Source of the DNA: Treponema sp. | GTDB taxonomy: Bacteria; Spirochaetota; Spirochaetia; Treponematales; Treponemataceae | Direction: 5' to 3' | Length of the DNA stretch: 64,000 bases | NCBI GenBank assembly: GCA_017940005.1 | Contig: JAGAZO010000020.1 | Location: 124,001 to 188,000, forward strand | In this document: piece by piece, positions 17,955-27,775 of the stretch | Layout of the letters: the number at the start of each line of letters is the position of its first letter | Numbering within the stretch: the stretch's first letter is position 1 | The notes under the pieces: model-generated | What the model saw: only the letters and a program-made list of their open reading frames with translations | Told to the model about the DNA's origin: nothing | Databases searched by the model: none | Position numbers and translations under genes: made by a program

Positions 17955-19856
17955 TTAGTTCTGAGCCGCTTCCCTAAACGGCTCATATTTATATCCTGAC
18001 CATTCCATGCCAAGATGGTTAGAAAATTCCAATGTATTGAGACGCACGCCGTGAACGATGACAGACAACACGTTCAATATGATGTTGAGTCCGTGACCGA
18101 AAACAACTAGTATGACGAAAAAGAGGAAGAAAATCGCATGTCCTAAAAGAGGTCCCGCCATGCTGTTCACTGTGCTCGAAATGGCGCCGCCTGCAAGCGC
18201 GACAGCCCACAATCTGATATACGAAAGCACGTCCGAAAACACATTTACAACACCGAGTATGACAGAGATGATGTTTTTGCAGCTTTCAAGGATTGACGCG
18301 CCTATGCTGCCGTCGTAATTTGAAAAGATGAAGTTCAGCACAAAGCCTACCGCCAAGAGCACAAGCGCAACTTTGCCTATAGGCACGCCAAAAACTATTT
18401 TGTCAATGCCAAAGACAGCGCTGCTTATGACGAGCATGAGCACAACATACACCATGCCCCACAGCATGAACAAGCCGCCTATGTCTCCCAAGCACTTTAA
18501 CGATTTTCTGTTGCGGATAAAACACTTGACATGCGCTATGGAAAGCTGAATGAACGCAATTGAAAAACAAAGCACTTGCAAATTCTGGTCTGTCGTGAGC
18601 AAACTGTGTACGCCATCGTAGCGGTCGCTATATGCAGCAGAGATAGGCGGCACTGAGAGATTTTTTATCGCATCGGGAAGCGCGTCTGCAGAAAGACCAA
18701 ACCAGGAGCACGTGAGGATGCCCCACGTTACAGAAGATATGCCGAGCAACAAAATCAAGATAAAGCCGGGATGCATTGGCTTGCGCTCTTTTTTTGTCTT
18801 TATCATCATAACAATCATGGCAATGACGACGAGCAGCCCGTAGCCGCCATCGCCAAAAATCATGCCGAAGAAAATAGTAAAGAACAGCAAAAACCAGCCT
18901 GAAATGTCAAACTCACGGTAGCCAGGCACCGTGCCCAGAAAGTCTGTAAGCGGATAGATGAGGCTTGCCACTTTGTTATTTTTGAGCTTTGTCGGCGGAT
19001 TGTCATCTGCCTCAATGTCGGCAGAAGCGAGCGCCCAGTTGTTTTCGCGCGCCGCTGCTTCAAGCGTTGCAAGCGCATCTTCGGGGATATAGCCTGAAAT
19101 CCACGCCAAATCGGTAGCTTTGCCTTCTCGTTCTGCATACATGCCTGAATACACGTTTTCAAACTCAATTTCTTTTGCAACCTTTTCACGGAACGATTTT
19201 ATCTGCGGTACATATGCGGCATTTTTTAAAAGAACAGCATCGATTTTGTCTATGTGCTTTCGGGCATCTGTAATTTCGGCTTCAAGCGCGGCGGTCGAAG
19301 CTACAGGCATAGGCACTTCAAACGCCTCTGGAGGAAGACCTTCAGGCCGTCCCTCCTCGTCTGCAATGAGCAAGAAACGCACATCTCTCTTGCCGGTGTT
19401 GACGAGAATTGTGTCGACAGTGTCAGCAATTTGCAAATATTTGTCAGACGGTATCTCGTACATTGCCAACGCAACACCTTTTTCTTTTAGATAGGCAAAA
19501 TCATCAGGATTTACACTGCCCCATTTTTCAAAACGGTCAAGTTCAGTCAAGTCAGCGGCAATTCTGTCAAGCAGCGATTTTCTCTCTTCAGTCAGATTCA
19601 CCACTTCTGCACACAGCTGGGCAATTTGTTCGCCGTTGAGCTGCTGCGATTTTGTATGTTTTTTTACCTTTATTTCAGATAAAATCGAAGCGGCCATAAA
19701 CGCGTTGGCATGCGCATCTTTGAGCGCAGAAAGCTTTTCACTCGCGCCTTCAACAGCTTCGAGGTGCACGAGACCGAGCTTTCGCAGCGCAGTGAGCGCG
19801 GCGAGCTTTTCTTTTTCGAGAATGATTATGGAGACTTTTTTCATAGGAACTATCAT
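17955..19856 (-). CDS. atpI: V-type ATP synthase subunit I
   Basis: 633 residues. The N-terminal half is cytoplasmic and coiled-coil (stator arm; KKVSIIILEKEKLAALTAL at the start). The C-terminal half has about seven membrane helices, including FFGMIFGDGGYGLL, ILLLGISSVTWGILTCSWFG and the conserved SDVLSYIRLWAVALAGG with the Arg used in ion transfer. The start ATG overlaps the atpD stop as ATGA, favouring it over a Met four codons later. It corresponds to the a subunit of vacuolar ATPases. Confidence 0.93.
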   Translation of the reverse strand: MIVPMKKVSIIILEKEKLAALTALRKLGLVHLEAVEGASEKLSALKDAHANAFMAASILSEIKVKKHTKSQQLNGEQIAQLCAEVVNLTEERKSLLDRIAADLTELDRFEKWGSVNPDDFAYLKEKGVALAMYEIPSDKYLQIADTVDTILVNTGKRDVRFLLIADEEGRPEGLPPEAFEVPMPVASTAALEAEITDARKHIDKIDAVLLKNAAYVPQIKSFREKVAKEIEFENVYSGMYAEREGKATDLAWISGYIPEDALATLEAAARENNWALASADIEADDNPPTKLKNNKVASLIYPLTDFLGTVPGYREFDISGWFLLFFTIFFGMIFGDGGYGLLVVIAMIVMMIKTKKERKPMHPGFILILLLGISSVTWGILTCSWFGLSADALPDAIKNLSVPPISAAYSDRYDGVHSLLTTDQNLQVLCFSIAFIQLSIAHVKCFIRNRKSLKCLGDIGGLFMLWGMVYVVLMLVISSAVFGIDKIVFGVPIGKVALVLLAVGFVLNFIFSNYDGSIGASILESCKNIISVILGVVNVFSDVLSYIRLWAVALAGGAISSTVNSMAGPLLGHAIFFLFFVILVVFGHGLNIILNVLSVIVHGVRLNTLEFSNHLGMEWSGYKYEPFREAAQN

Positions 19857-20455
19857 TTTGTTTTAGCCTCCAGTTTATGTTTTGAGATTTTGCTGCGCAC
19901 AACGGCAGCAACCTGCTGGTCGCCGAGGAACACGGAAATCTTCCTGATGTTTTCCTTTGTTTCAGGTATCTTCACCTTTTCAAACAAATTGACGCGCTGC
20001 GTCGTCGTCCGCAGCTCGCGCGAAAGCAAGCGCACTTGCTCGTCGAGCACTTCCGCCTCCAAGTCGAGCGAAAGCGCTTTTTCCATGCGGTCGGCAGCCA
20101 TGTCAATCCACAGCGGAGCGGCATACAAGTCGTAGTCGCTGCGCGAAAAATCTGCGCCTTCGTATACAGGAATCGTAACGCCCGCAATATTGCCGACACC
20201 TTTGCGTATGTTGCGCACGCTCACCATGTCGGGGGCAAACGCGTCTTCTTCGCCGAACACAGAAATCCACGCTTCGAATTCTTTGACAAGCCGCTCACGC
20301 GCGGCGCGCACTGCTTTTGCCTTTGCGTCTATGCTGCGAATCTCTGTCTGGAGCTGCTGCTTTTTGAGCGTGAGCGTCGGAAGATACCGCTGAAACCGTT
20401 TCAGCGCATCTTTTTGCGTTTTCTGCTCATTTTTTGTCAGCTTGATTTTTGCCAT
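19853..20455 (-). CDS. atpD: V-type ATP synthase subunit D
   Basis: 200 residues, mostly long helices. It starts with KIKLTKNEQKTQKDALKRFQ and has the RLLSRELRTTTQRVNLFEK motif near residue 145, typical of subunit D, the central rotor shaft that links the A3B3 head to the membrane ring. It is 12 bp after atpB and overlaps atpI by 4 bp. Confidence 0.93.
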   Translation of the reverse strand: MAKIKLTKNEQKTQKDALKRFQRYLPTLTLKKQQLQTEIRSIDAKAKAVRAARERLVKEFEAWISVFGEEDAFAPDMVSVRNIRKGVGNIAGVTIPVYEGADFSRSDYDLYAAPLWIDMAADRMEKALSLDLEAEVLDEQVRLLSRELRTTTQRVNLFEKVKIPETKENIRKISVFLGDQQVAAVVRSKISKHKLEAKTK

Positions 20456-20467
20456 ACAGCGCGCCTC

Positions 20468-21763
20468 TTATTTTTTCGGCCAGTATTTATCGAGGAGACC
20501 AGTTTTAATGCCGGTTTCTTCTTTGTCAAAACAATCTGCAAGAATTCTCCACCCTAAATCAAGCGCATCTTCGAGCGGAATGTTTTTCGACAAATCCATC
20601 ATCTCGTTTTCAAATTCAACGCCAAACTTCATGAGCTTGTCGTCCCAGCTGCTCATCATAAAACCCATCGATTTTTTTTCGAGCGTGTCTTTATACGAAG
20701 CGTACAGACGAATCATGCCGTCCATGAGCGCGCGGTGGTCGTCGCGTGTTTTTCCGTTGACGTTTTGCTTAAGGCGCGAAAGACTGCCGAACGGCTCAAT
20801 TCTGCCGCCTTTGAGATAGTACTGCCCTTCAGTGATGTAGCCCGTGTTGTCGGGAACAGGGTGCGTTACATCATCGCCAGGCATAGTGGTAACTGCAAGC
20901 ACCGTGACAGAACCCGCCCCCTCAAAGTCAACTGCTTTTTCATAGCGCGAGGCAAGCTGGCTGTACAAGTCACCAGGATAGCCGCGGTTTGACGGAACCT
21001 GCTCCTGCGTAATGGCGATTTCTTTCATAGCGTCTGCAAAGTTTGTCATATCTGTAAGCAGCACGAGCACGTCTTTTCCCTGCAATGCAAACCGCTCTGC
21101 AACTGCAAGGCTCAAGTCAGGCACTTTCATGCATTCAACAGTAGGGTCTGCCGCTGTGTGAATGAACATGACAGTGCGGCTCATGGCACCGCCGTCTTCA
21201 AGCGTATTCCTAAAATACAAGTAGTCGTCGTATTTGAGCCCCATGCCGCCGAGCACAATGACGTCTACTTCTGCCTGCATGGCTATGCGCGCAAGCAGCT
21301 GATTATACGGTTCGCCCGAAATGCTGAAAATCGGCAGCTTTTGCGAAACGACGAGCGTGTTGAACACATCAATCATAGGAATGCCAGTGCGAATCATGCG
21401 GTTTGCCATAATGCGCTTCGACGGATTTACAGAAGGCCCGCCAATAGTGATGAGGTTGTCTGCAAGAGACGGACCTGCGTCGCGCGGCTCTGCAGAGCCG
21501 TTGAAAATGCGGCCGAGTAAATTTTCCGAAAAGCTCACCTCCATGCGGTGACCGAGAAATTTTATGTGGTCGCCAGTAGAAACGCCGCGCCCGCCCGCAA
21601 ACACTTGCAGCGAAACAATGTCGCCGTTTATCATGTTCACTTCTGCGAGCGACGTACCGAAGCGCGTTTCAATCTCTGCAAGTTCTCCGTAGCGCACGCC
21701 TTCAGCTTTTACGGTGATGACGCTTCCCGTAATCGATTCTATTCGTGAATATACTTTGTTCAT
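20468..21763 (-). CDS. atpB: V-type ATP synthase subunit B
   Basis: 431 residues. This is the non-catalytic head subunit: the fold of ATP synthase alpha/beta is clear ([33 protein letters not shown] in place of a P-loop, [40 protein letters not shown]) and the Walker A lysine is absent, as expected. It starts 2 bp after the atpA stop. Confidence 0.95.
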   Translation of the reverse strand: MNKVYSRIESITGSVITVKAEGVRYGELAEIETRFGTSLAEVNMINGDIVSLQVFAGGRGVSTGDHIKFLGHRMEVSFSENLLGRIFNGSAEPRDAGPSLADNLITIGGPSVNPSKRIMANRMIRTGIPMIDVFNTLVVSQKLPIFSISGEPYNQLLARIAMQAEVDVIVLGGMGLKYDDYLYFRNTLEDGGAMSRTVMFIHTAADPTVECMKVPDLSLAVAERFALQGKDVLVLLTDMTNFADAMKEIAITQEQVPSNRGYPGDLYSQLASRYEKAVDFEGAGSVTVLAVTTMPGDDVTHPVPDNTGYITEGQYYLKGGRIEPFGSLSRLKQNVNGKTRDDHRALMDGMIRLYASYKDTLEKKSMGFMMSSWDDKLMKFGVEFENEMMDLSKNIPLEDALDLGWRILADCFDKEETGIKTGLLDKYWPKK

Positions 21764-21765
21764 TC

Positions 21766-23535
21766 TTATTCACCTTCCTTGAGCAGTTGCGCAGCAGCTT
21801 CTTGCAGCATGCCGTCTTTTGCAGCGTACAGCTCGTCAATATGTTTCTCTATGTCGTTGAATTTGCTTTCTTTCCACGGCGAATAGTTCCAGTCTATGAA
21901 AAGCTGGCGCAACGAATTGAAATACGAACGCGCATCGTCTTTTGTCTCAAGCGCAAAATCGGAACCGAGTATTTTGAGCACTTTTTTGAACGTGTATGTC
22001 TGGCGCTCAACGCTCACCGCGGCGTCAACTTCATCAAACGAGTTTTGCTGGAAATACACAGCGTCGAGAAATTCGCTTTTGAGGTACACAATGTAGTCTT
22101 CAGTTGTCGTTCCCTCTTCACCGATGACTTTCATCATCTGGTTGATTTCCTGCCCGTTTTTAAAAAGCGCGCGTGCAAAATCAACAAGCTCTTCGCGGAT
22201 AACGCTCTTGTATTTTGCCCACGAGCTGATAGGGTCAATCGCAGGATATTTACGCGCATCGGAACGTTCACGAGAAAGACCGTGGAACGCGCCGACAACT
22301 TTGAGCGTTGCCTGCGTTACCGGCTCTTCAAAGTTACCGCCCGCAGGAGAAACAGTGCCGCCTATGGTGACAGAACCTGTTGTGCCGTCGCGCAAACGCA
22401 CAACGCCCGCTCGCTCGTAGAATGCAGCAATATACGATTCAAGATACGCGGGGAACGCCTCCTCGCCAGGAATCTCTTCCAGACGCCCGCTCATTTCGCG
22501 CAACGCTTGCGCCCAACGCGACGTGGAGTCTGCAAGGAGCAGGACGTTCAAGCCCATCTGACGATAGTACTCTGCAAGCGTAACGCTCGTGTACACAGAC
22601 GCTTCGCGCGAGGCGACAGGCATTGACGACGTGTTGCAGATGATGATGGTGCGCTTCATAAGCGACTCACCGGTGCGCGGGTCGGTAAGCTCCGGAAATT
22701 CTTTGATTGTCTCTACGACTTCGCCCGCGCGTTCACCGCACGCAGCAATAATCACTATATCGACATCTGCATTGCGGCTTGTAGTGTGCTGCAAAACAGT
22801 CTTGCCCGCGCCAAACGGTCCAGGTATGCAGTATGTGCCACCGCGCGCAACTGGAAAAAACGTATCGATAAGGCGCACTTTAGTAACCATCGCTTCTGTA
22901 GGAGCAAGGCGCTCTGCATAACAAGTGACTGCGCGCTTTACCGGCCACTTGAACGTCATGGTGATAGCGTGCTCGTTGCCCTTCTCGTCTTGAAGAACTG
23001 CTATCTCATCTCTGATAGTGTACGAGCCTGCGCCCGCTATTTTCTTTACTGTATACGAGCCGTACATGCCAAACGGCACGAGGATTTTATGCTTGAACGG
23101 TCCTTCTGGGACAGTGCCCACAGCATCGCCGCCGTACACGACATCGCCCACGTTTGCTGTAGGCGTAAAATCCCACTTTGTGACTCGTGAAAGCGGGTCT
23201 ACATACACGCCGCGCTCAAGAAAAAAGCCTGCTTTTTCAGCGACGAGCGGCAGCGGATTTTGCAGTCCGTCGTATACTTGACCGAGCAATCCGGGACCAA
23301 GCTCTACGCTCAACAAGTCGCCCTCAAATGAAACATCGTCTCCCATCTTGATGCCGTCTGTCATCTCGTAAATCTGCATTTGCGCAACAGAGCCGCGAAC
23401 GCGAATCACTTCACCTTTGAGCTTTGTATTGTCAACGTTCACATACCCGACTTCATTCATAGAGATGTTTCCGTCAAAAGCGATAGAAACCATGTTGCCG
23501 TTTATGCCGACCACCTTTGCTTTTGTATCAGTCAT
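21766..23535 (-). CDS. atpA: V-type ATP synthase catalytic subunit A
   Basis: 589 residues. The catalytic head subunit has a P-loop GPFGAGKT near residue 240, the insert-like bulge domain before it, the Walker B region [19 protein letters not shown], and the [20 protein letters not shown] segment. It overlaps the DUF2764 gene by 8 bp and is followed directly by atpB. The direction of action (ATP synthesis or ion pumping) cannot be read from the sequence. Confidence 0.96.
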   Translation of the reverse strand: MTDTKAKVVGINGNMVSIAFDGNISMNEVGYVNVDNTKLKGEVIRVRGSVAQMQIYEMTDGIKMGDDVSFEGDLLSVELGPGLLGQVYDGLQNPLPLVAEKAGFFLERGVYVDPLSRVTKWDFTPTANVGDVVYGGDAVGTVPEGPFKHKILVPFGMYGSYTVKKIAGAGSYTIRDEIAVLQDEKGNEHAITMTFKWPVKRAVTCYAERLAPTEAMVTKVRLIDTFFPVARGGTYCIPGPFGAGKTVLQHTTSRNADVDIVIIAACGERAGEVVETIKEFPELTDPRTGESLMKRTIIICNTSSMPVASREASVYTSVTLAEYYRQMGLNVLLLADSTSRWAQALREMSGRLEEIPGEEAFPAYLESYIAAFYERAGVVRLRDGTTGSVTIGGTVSPAGGNFEEPVTQATLKVVGAFHGLSRERSDARKYPAIDPISSWAKYKSVIREELVDFARALFKNGQEINQMMKVIGEEGTTTEDYIVYLKSEFLDAVYFQQNSFDEVDAAVSVERQTYTFKKVLKILGSDFALETKDDARSYFNSLRQLFIDWNYSPWKESKFNDIEKHIDELYAAKDGMLQEAAAQLLKEGE

Positions 23536-24073
23536 TTGAGTTCTCCAAAATTGAATCGTATATTCTGCGGTAAGAAACAGTTCCTGTTTCTTTGTTAAAT
23601 TTTTTCATGCGCTGGACAAGCAGCAGCCGTATGCCGTACTCGTACACCGCATCGACTGAAAACATGTCGAGCGGGCGCATGCTGTTGAGCACGCTCATGC
23701 GGTATTCATGTAAAAATTGCTCTGCAGAAAGCGGGCTGTCCATGCCTACCGCCGTCCGCGCGGCTGCAACGATGTCCTGCGTGCACGACGACGGCGCTTG
23801 CTCCGCGTCTTTTTTCATCTTCTGCGCGCGTATTTGCGCCAATGCAAAACGCAGATTGCGCTCGTGCTCATACCACGCGTCAAGAAACTGTGAGCCTGTG
23901 GGAACAGCAGTTCTCGGCGGCACAAGCGAAAGGCTCGCGAGCACTTCAAGCTGCTTTGCAGAAAGAAAACGAGCGCATACGTCACGGTAATATGATTCTG
24001 TTATGGGCAGCGTGCGCTCGGCATTTGTTATGTCAGGCAGCTGCGCAACAAGATAATACTGTTTGCCGCTCAC
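23528..24073 (-). CDS. DUF2764 family protein of the V-ATPase operon
   Basis: 181 residues, starting SGKQYYLVAQLPDI, with LSVRPLD-like SMRPLDMFSVDAVYEYGIR near residue 140. A protein of this family sits between the E and A genes in spirochaetal V-ATPase operons (the Borrelia BB0095 position), and it occupies that place here, overlapping atpA by 8 bp. It has no membrane segment. Since these operons lack recognisable C, F and G genes, it may take the place of the central-stalk C subunit; that role is inferred. Confidence 0.8.
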   Translation of the reverse strand: MSGKQYYLVAQLPDITNAERTLPITESYYRDVCARFLSAKQLEVLASLSLVPPRTAVPTGSQFLDAWYEHERNLRFALAQIRAQKMKKDAEQAPSSCTQDIVAAARTAVGMDSPLSAEQFLHEYRMSVLNSMRPLDMFSVDAVYEYGIRLLLVQRMKKFNKETGTVSYRRIYDSILENSND

Positions 24074-24078
24074 GACGC

Positions 24079-24693
24079 CTATTCCTTGACCGCGCCTTTC
24101 AATATATTCGCCGTACGCGGATTTAAATACGTCGAGAACAAATCGGCAAGCGATTCAGCAGAGTAATCATAATATGCGGTGCCGCCTTTTACTCCAATCC
24201 TAAAGCCTGCGGAAAGCGTTTTGTCAGGCTTAAGCTCAAGACCGTTTGCAATCTCTGCTTTGAGCGCGGCAGTAAGTTCTGACTGCAATGATTTCAAATC
24301 TTTTTCTGAAAGCAGCACAGATAGCTCTTCTGCGTCCGTATTTTTTACCCACGCCTGCACTGTCTGCGGAATAAGCTGCGCAAGCAAATCTTTTGAGTAC
24401 GCTTTCTCCGTTTCTGTTTGAACGAGCCTGTCAAGCTCTGCAACAAGCGCGTCGCGGAACGAAATAATCATGTTTCTGCCCGCCTGCGCAATCGCGTCTT
24501 CGCTCGCTTTTGCCATGCGCTTTGTTTCCGTCTGTGCATTTTTAAGGATAGTTTCAGCTTTTTGCTCCGCGTCAGAAATAATCTGCGCCGCGCGATTCTG
24601 TGCATCTGCCAGTATATTTTGTGCAGACTCCTCTGCGCTTGCAATACCATCCTTCTTGATTTTATCAATCAGTTCTTGCAATTGAACGTCCAT
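24079..24693 (-). CDS. atpE: V-type ATP synthase subunit E
   Basis: 204 residues. A long charged N-terminal helix (residues 1-90, rich in Ala, Glu and Lys: SAQNILADAQNRAAQIISDA) is followed by a globular C-terminal domain ending FRIGVKGGTAYYDYSAESLA, as in subunit E, the peripheral stalk. It is the first gene of the V-ATPase operon, with GAGG upstream of the ATG, and lies 5 bp before the DUF2764 gene. Confidence 0.9.
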   Translation of the reverse strand: MDVQLQELIDKIKKDGIASAEESAQNILADAQNRAAQIISDAEQKAETILKNAQTETKRMAKASEDAIAQAGRNMIISFRDALVAELDRLVQTETEKAYSKDLLAQLIPQTVQAWVKNTDAEELSVLLSEKDLKSLQSELTAALKAEIANGLELKPDKTLSAGFRIGVKGGTAYYDYSAESLADLFSTYLNPRTANILKGAVKE

Positions 24694-24734
24694 ATAACCT
24701 CGCTAAAATACATGAAAATTAAAATAGCAATACC

Positions 24735-24740
24735 AGTATA
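24735..24740 (-). promoter_or_regulatory. Candidate -10 for the V-ATPase operon
   Basis: TATACT on the minus strand, about 42 bp before the atpE ATG. The -35 region has no good match, so this is only a likely -10. The 148-bp gap is the only space between the flagellar tail genes and atpE. Confidence 0.4.
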
Positions 24741-24841
24741 GCATGAAATTGCATTTTGCGCCACATTTTTTTCAGTTTTTATAAACTTTTCATGAAGAAA
24801 ATATTGTTATCATTGCAAGCAGATACCATGCGCTCTTCCGC

Positions 24842-25498
24842 TTATTGCATATCAAGCACCATTTGCACTTCTGTCGTAGAACAGGAAAGTTTTTTTGCAA
24901 TCTGTTCCACAGTCAGCCCTACATGAGCCATATCAGCCACTTGCTTGTTGAAATTCTTTTTTGGCGCAACAGGCACATCAGAAAAAAACACTTCCGGTAC
25001 TACCACAGGTACCTCCGTATACGACGTACTGCGTACTTCTCGCAAGCTGTCTTTTTCATCATCGTCAAATAGAGAATGCTGCGAATGCACCATTTTTCCG
25101 CCTTTTTCAGTAACGGCATACGCTATATCGCCTTTTGATTTTAAACTGTTTTTTTTATAGGTATCAACGGCACGTTTTACAGATGGCGCAGCAGATTTTT
25201 TTTTGATTTCTCCTTGCAGCACGGCAACAGATGAGCGTTTTGCTTCCACACTCTGCGCAAACGCAACGCGTCTGTCTATATCGTCAAGCATGCGCTGGAG
25301 TTTTTTTGTGCCGTTTTCTATAAGACTCACATTGCGCGCAGTAGTTTTATCAATGTCGCGAATCATATTGTTCATCTCTGATCGCGCTTTTGCAATCACA
25401 TCATCCGTTGAAAAAAGTTTACGCCATTTGATGAAGAAAATTAACCAAAGAATTATATTAATGATGCATACTGAAACAACGAGTGCTGCCATATTCAC
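24842..25498 (-). CDS. SwrB-like (DUF2802-like) membrane-anchored protein
   Basis: 218 residues: one N-terminal membrane helix (ALVVSVCIINIILWLIFF), a cytoplasmic coiled coil (about 35-95), a Pro/Val-rich linker, and a C-terminal helix-turn-helix-like tail VGLTVEQIAKKLSCSTTEVQ ending in MVLDMQ. This architecture, with the tail motif and a place at the end of a fliA-containing operon, is that of SwrB, which promotes flagellar basal-body maturation in Bacillus, and of DUF2802 proteins. The match is architectural; direct homology is not proved. It overlaps the 111-residue gene by 4 bp. Confidence 0.55.
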   Translation of the reverse strand: MNMAALVVSVCIINIILWLIFFIKWRKLFSTDDVIAKARSEMNNMIRDIDKTTARNVSLIENGTKKLQRMLDDIDRRVAFAQSVEAKRSSVAVLQGEIKKKSAAPSVKRAVDTYKKNSLKSKGDIAYAVTEKGGKMVHSQHSLFDDDEKDSLREVRSTSYTEVPVVVPEVFFSDVPVAPKKNFNKQVADMAHVGLTVEQIAKKLSCSTTEVQMVLDMQ

Positions 25499-25830
25499 CT
25501 CGTAATGTCAACATGCTGTCCAATAAATGATTCGTGCACTGTTTCTGCATGCGTTTGCTTTTCTATCGGAGCATCGCCATCGCGCTTTTTCCTGTTGCCA
25601 TGGCTGCCGTTTTGTGAAGCGCCGCGGCTTTCATTTTTCACAACCTGTGATTCTGCACCTTCATCAGCAGGGCGTGAAACGCGTGTCACTTCCTCAAGAT
25701 TTTGCTGCACCACATTCTGCTGTTGCATCGCTTCGGCAAGCGGCAAACCTTCTTGCGCATGCTGAACGCTCTGGGCTATATTTGCCATTTGAGAATACAT
25801 CGTCTGCAAATCAATTGGTTGTATAGCCAT
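25495..25830 (-). CDS. Small hydrophilic protein of the flagellar operon
   Basis: 111 residues, no recognised domain. It is Gln-, Asn- and charge-rich (LAEAMQQQNVVQQNLEEV) with a basic stretch GNRKKRDG, and is probably largely disordered. It overlaps fapA upstream by 20 bp and the SwrB-like gene downstream by 4 bp, which implies coupled translation and makes a real gene likely. A structural or regulatory helper role in flagellar assembly is inferred from position only. Confidence 0.6.
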   Translation of the reverse strand: MAIQPIDLQTMYSQMANIAQSVQHAQEGLPLAEAMQQQNVVQQNLEEVTRVSRPADEGAESQVVKNESRGASQNGSHGNRKKRDGDAPIEKQTHAETVHESFIGQHVDITR

Positions 25831-27775
25831 CAGCTCCCTTTACCTGCGACGGAGGTTCGTATTTGCCGCGCTTGACAAAGCTGTTTTCGTAGTAAAACGT
25901 AACTGCCGAAACTTCGTTATGCACTTCGTCGAGTACATCGCGAACATAAATCTTTACGCCGGAATATACCGTGCCAGACGCTTTTACTTTTCCAACAGCT
26001 CTGAGTGTACGCAGATGTTCTTGAAGCGATTGGATTTCTTTTGTCATCTCTTCAGACTGCGCGTCTATTTCATCGCGTCGTTCGCGCAACTTGACAAGAT
26101 TGTCTTCTTTATCTTTTGGTAGCGTTCGTCGTATATTCTTTTGATTTTCCAACGTCGAAATGTCAAGCTCAATATTTTCAAGTTCTTTTATGAGCTCTCC
26201 CTGCTTATTTTGCAGCTCGTCAAGGCGTTGTTTTGCGCGCGGATCAAACCCCACTTCAAGCACAGTTTCTGTACCACCACCCGGCGAGCCGATATTTTTC
26301 GCTGCAATCTCTTCCGTAGCAAACAGATGTCCACCGGTAATCTGCGCCTTTTTCCCGTTGAGGACAATCGCTTTCATGGCCATGACTTCTGAATTCATAA
26401 TGCTGTCGTTAACAATAACAGAATCTTCAACTTCAACTTTTGCGGCCTGAATAAATTTTGCCCAGAGCGATTTTTTGCTCGTGAGCACGCCCTCATCTTT
26501 TCCAAAAATGCCCTGCTGCACTATGATGTTGCCGCCCGCAGTGATTTTACACTTTCCAACAGTACCGCTGATTTCAATATTGCCAGACGCATCGACATTA
26601 AAACCGTCTTCAACATTACCGCGCACAATAACAGAGCCAAAAAATTTGACGTTTCCCGTCTTGATATTTACGCCATGCAACTGGAGCACAGGCTCCACCG
26701 TGATTTTCCCGGCAAACAGCATCACCTGGCCATCTGTGTCCGCCACAACTGTAACGCCGTCGGGAGCAAGCGATACATTTTGCCCAAGCGGTATAGGTAT
26801 ATCTTTGCCGTTTTTTGCCTCAAGGTAGCGACCAAGGAGCGTTTTTCCTGCTTTGCCGCGTTCTGCAGGAATTTTCTGTGCGAGGCGACCGCCTTTTATG
26901 ACGTTTTGGATAAGGTTCAATTCTTTAAAATCAATTTGCCCCGTTTCAGATTCCGTAGCCCGCAGTTTTCGTGTATCTGTTTCAAAATCATACGCAATGT
27001 ACGCATCTCGCCCGTCGACTGCGGGGGTGCCGCATGCAACCTCATATGGCGTATCATACACAGGCATATCGACAAACTCATTGATTTTTTCATTGTCAAT
27101 GCCAACGACAACGCCTTGAGCTTTGAGCATTCGCTCAATCATCTGCGCAGATACGTCAGCACCGCTCTGAGCAGGCGAAGTTACAGTTATCGTCGCCTTC
27201 ATTTCATCGTTGGAAATATTTACCACAATGATTGCATCAGCCGCCGCTATATGCTTATAGGTGCCTACAACTTGATATTTGCCGTCTGTCCCCTGCTTTA
27301 TATATTTATTGACAAGGCTTTCTTCAAGAGAAAGCGTATCGGGACGTTTCAGCTGCAAAAACACTTCTTTGCTGTCTATGCTTCTGCCCTTTCCTATCGG
27401 GAGCAGCACTTTGAGCAGCACGTCCGTACCAAAATGACGGATAAAAAATTGTCCGTCTTTATCTGTAATTTTCTCAACTGCTGATATGCTGTCGCTCCCA
27501 GCTAACTCATCTTCAGCAGATTTTTTAGCAGCTTTAATCATGTTGGGATTTTGGTAAATGCGCAGTTTCCACGGCTTTTTCCCTAATCCAAGAAATCCAT
27601 TGCTGCCACGTTCAACAACTTCGTACTCCAAATCCATTGCACGCGTATCAAGCTGGACAGCAGCGTCTGCAAGCGCTTCGTCAATGCTGTCAGCATTCAC
27701 GTCAACATTGTGAAGCTGATTATCGCGGTCAAGAAGCTCTTGCATGTCTGCGCGGATTTTTTCCAGCGATACCAT
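25811..27775 (-). CDS. FapA/DUF342 family flagellar assembly protein A
   Basis: 654 residues. The N-terminus carries a Jag-like motif (SIDEALADAAVQLDTRAMDL, then EVVERGSNGFLGLGKKPWKL). The centre is a DUF342/FapA beta-helix (ILQ-like repeats GNIEISGTVGKCKITAGGNI and GIFGKDEGVLTSKKS), followed by a coiled coil (about 530-600) and a short beta tail. FapA-type proteins are found in flagellar and polar-localisation gene sets. Its start overlaps the sigma factor stop (TAATG). Confidence 0.8.
   Translation of the reverse strand: MVSLEKIRADMQELLDRDNQLHNVDVNADSIDEALADAAVQLDTRAMDLEYEVVERGSNGFLGLGKKPWKLRIYQNPNMIKAAKKSAEDELAGSDSISAVEKITDKDGQFFIRHFGTDVLLKVLLPIGKGRSIDSKEVFLQLKRPDTLSLEESLVNKYIKQGTDGKYQVVGTYKHIAAADAIIVVNISNDEMKATITVTSPAQSGADVSAQMIERMLKAQGVVVGIDNEKINEFVDMPVYDTPYEVACGTPAVDGRDAYIAYDFETDTRKLRATESETGQIDFKELNLIQNVIKGGRLAQKIPAERGKAGKTLLGRYLEAKNGKDIPIPLGQNVSLAPDGVTVVADTDGQVMLFAGKITVEPVLQLHGVNIKTGNVKFFGSVIVRGNVEDGFNVDASGNIEISGTVGKCKITAGGNIIVQQGIFGKDEGVLTSKKSLWAKFIQAAKVEVEDSVIVNDSIMNSEVMAMKAIVLNGKKAQITGGHLFATEEIAAKNIGSPGGGTETVLEVGFDPRAKQRLDELQNKQGELIKELENIELDISTLENQKNIRRTLPKDKEDNLVKLRERRDEIDAQSEEMTKEIQSLQEHLRTLRAVGKVKASGTVYSGVKIYVRDVLDEVHNEVSAVTFYYENSFVKRGKYEPPSQVKGADGYTTN

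Noticed and set aside
21745-22626. A 293-codon plus-strand frame
   Set aside because: Antisense of atpA, with no protein-like features.
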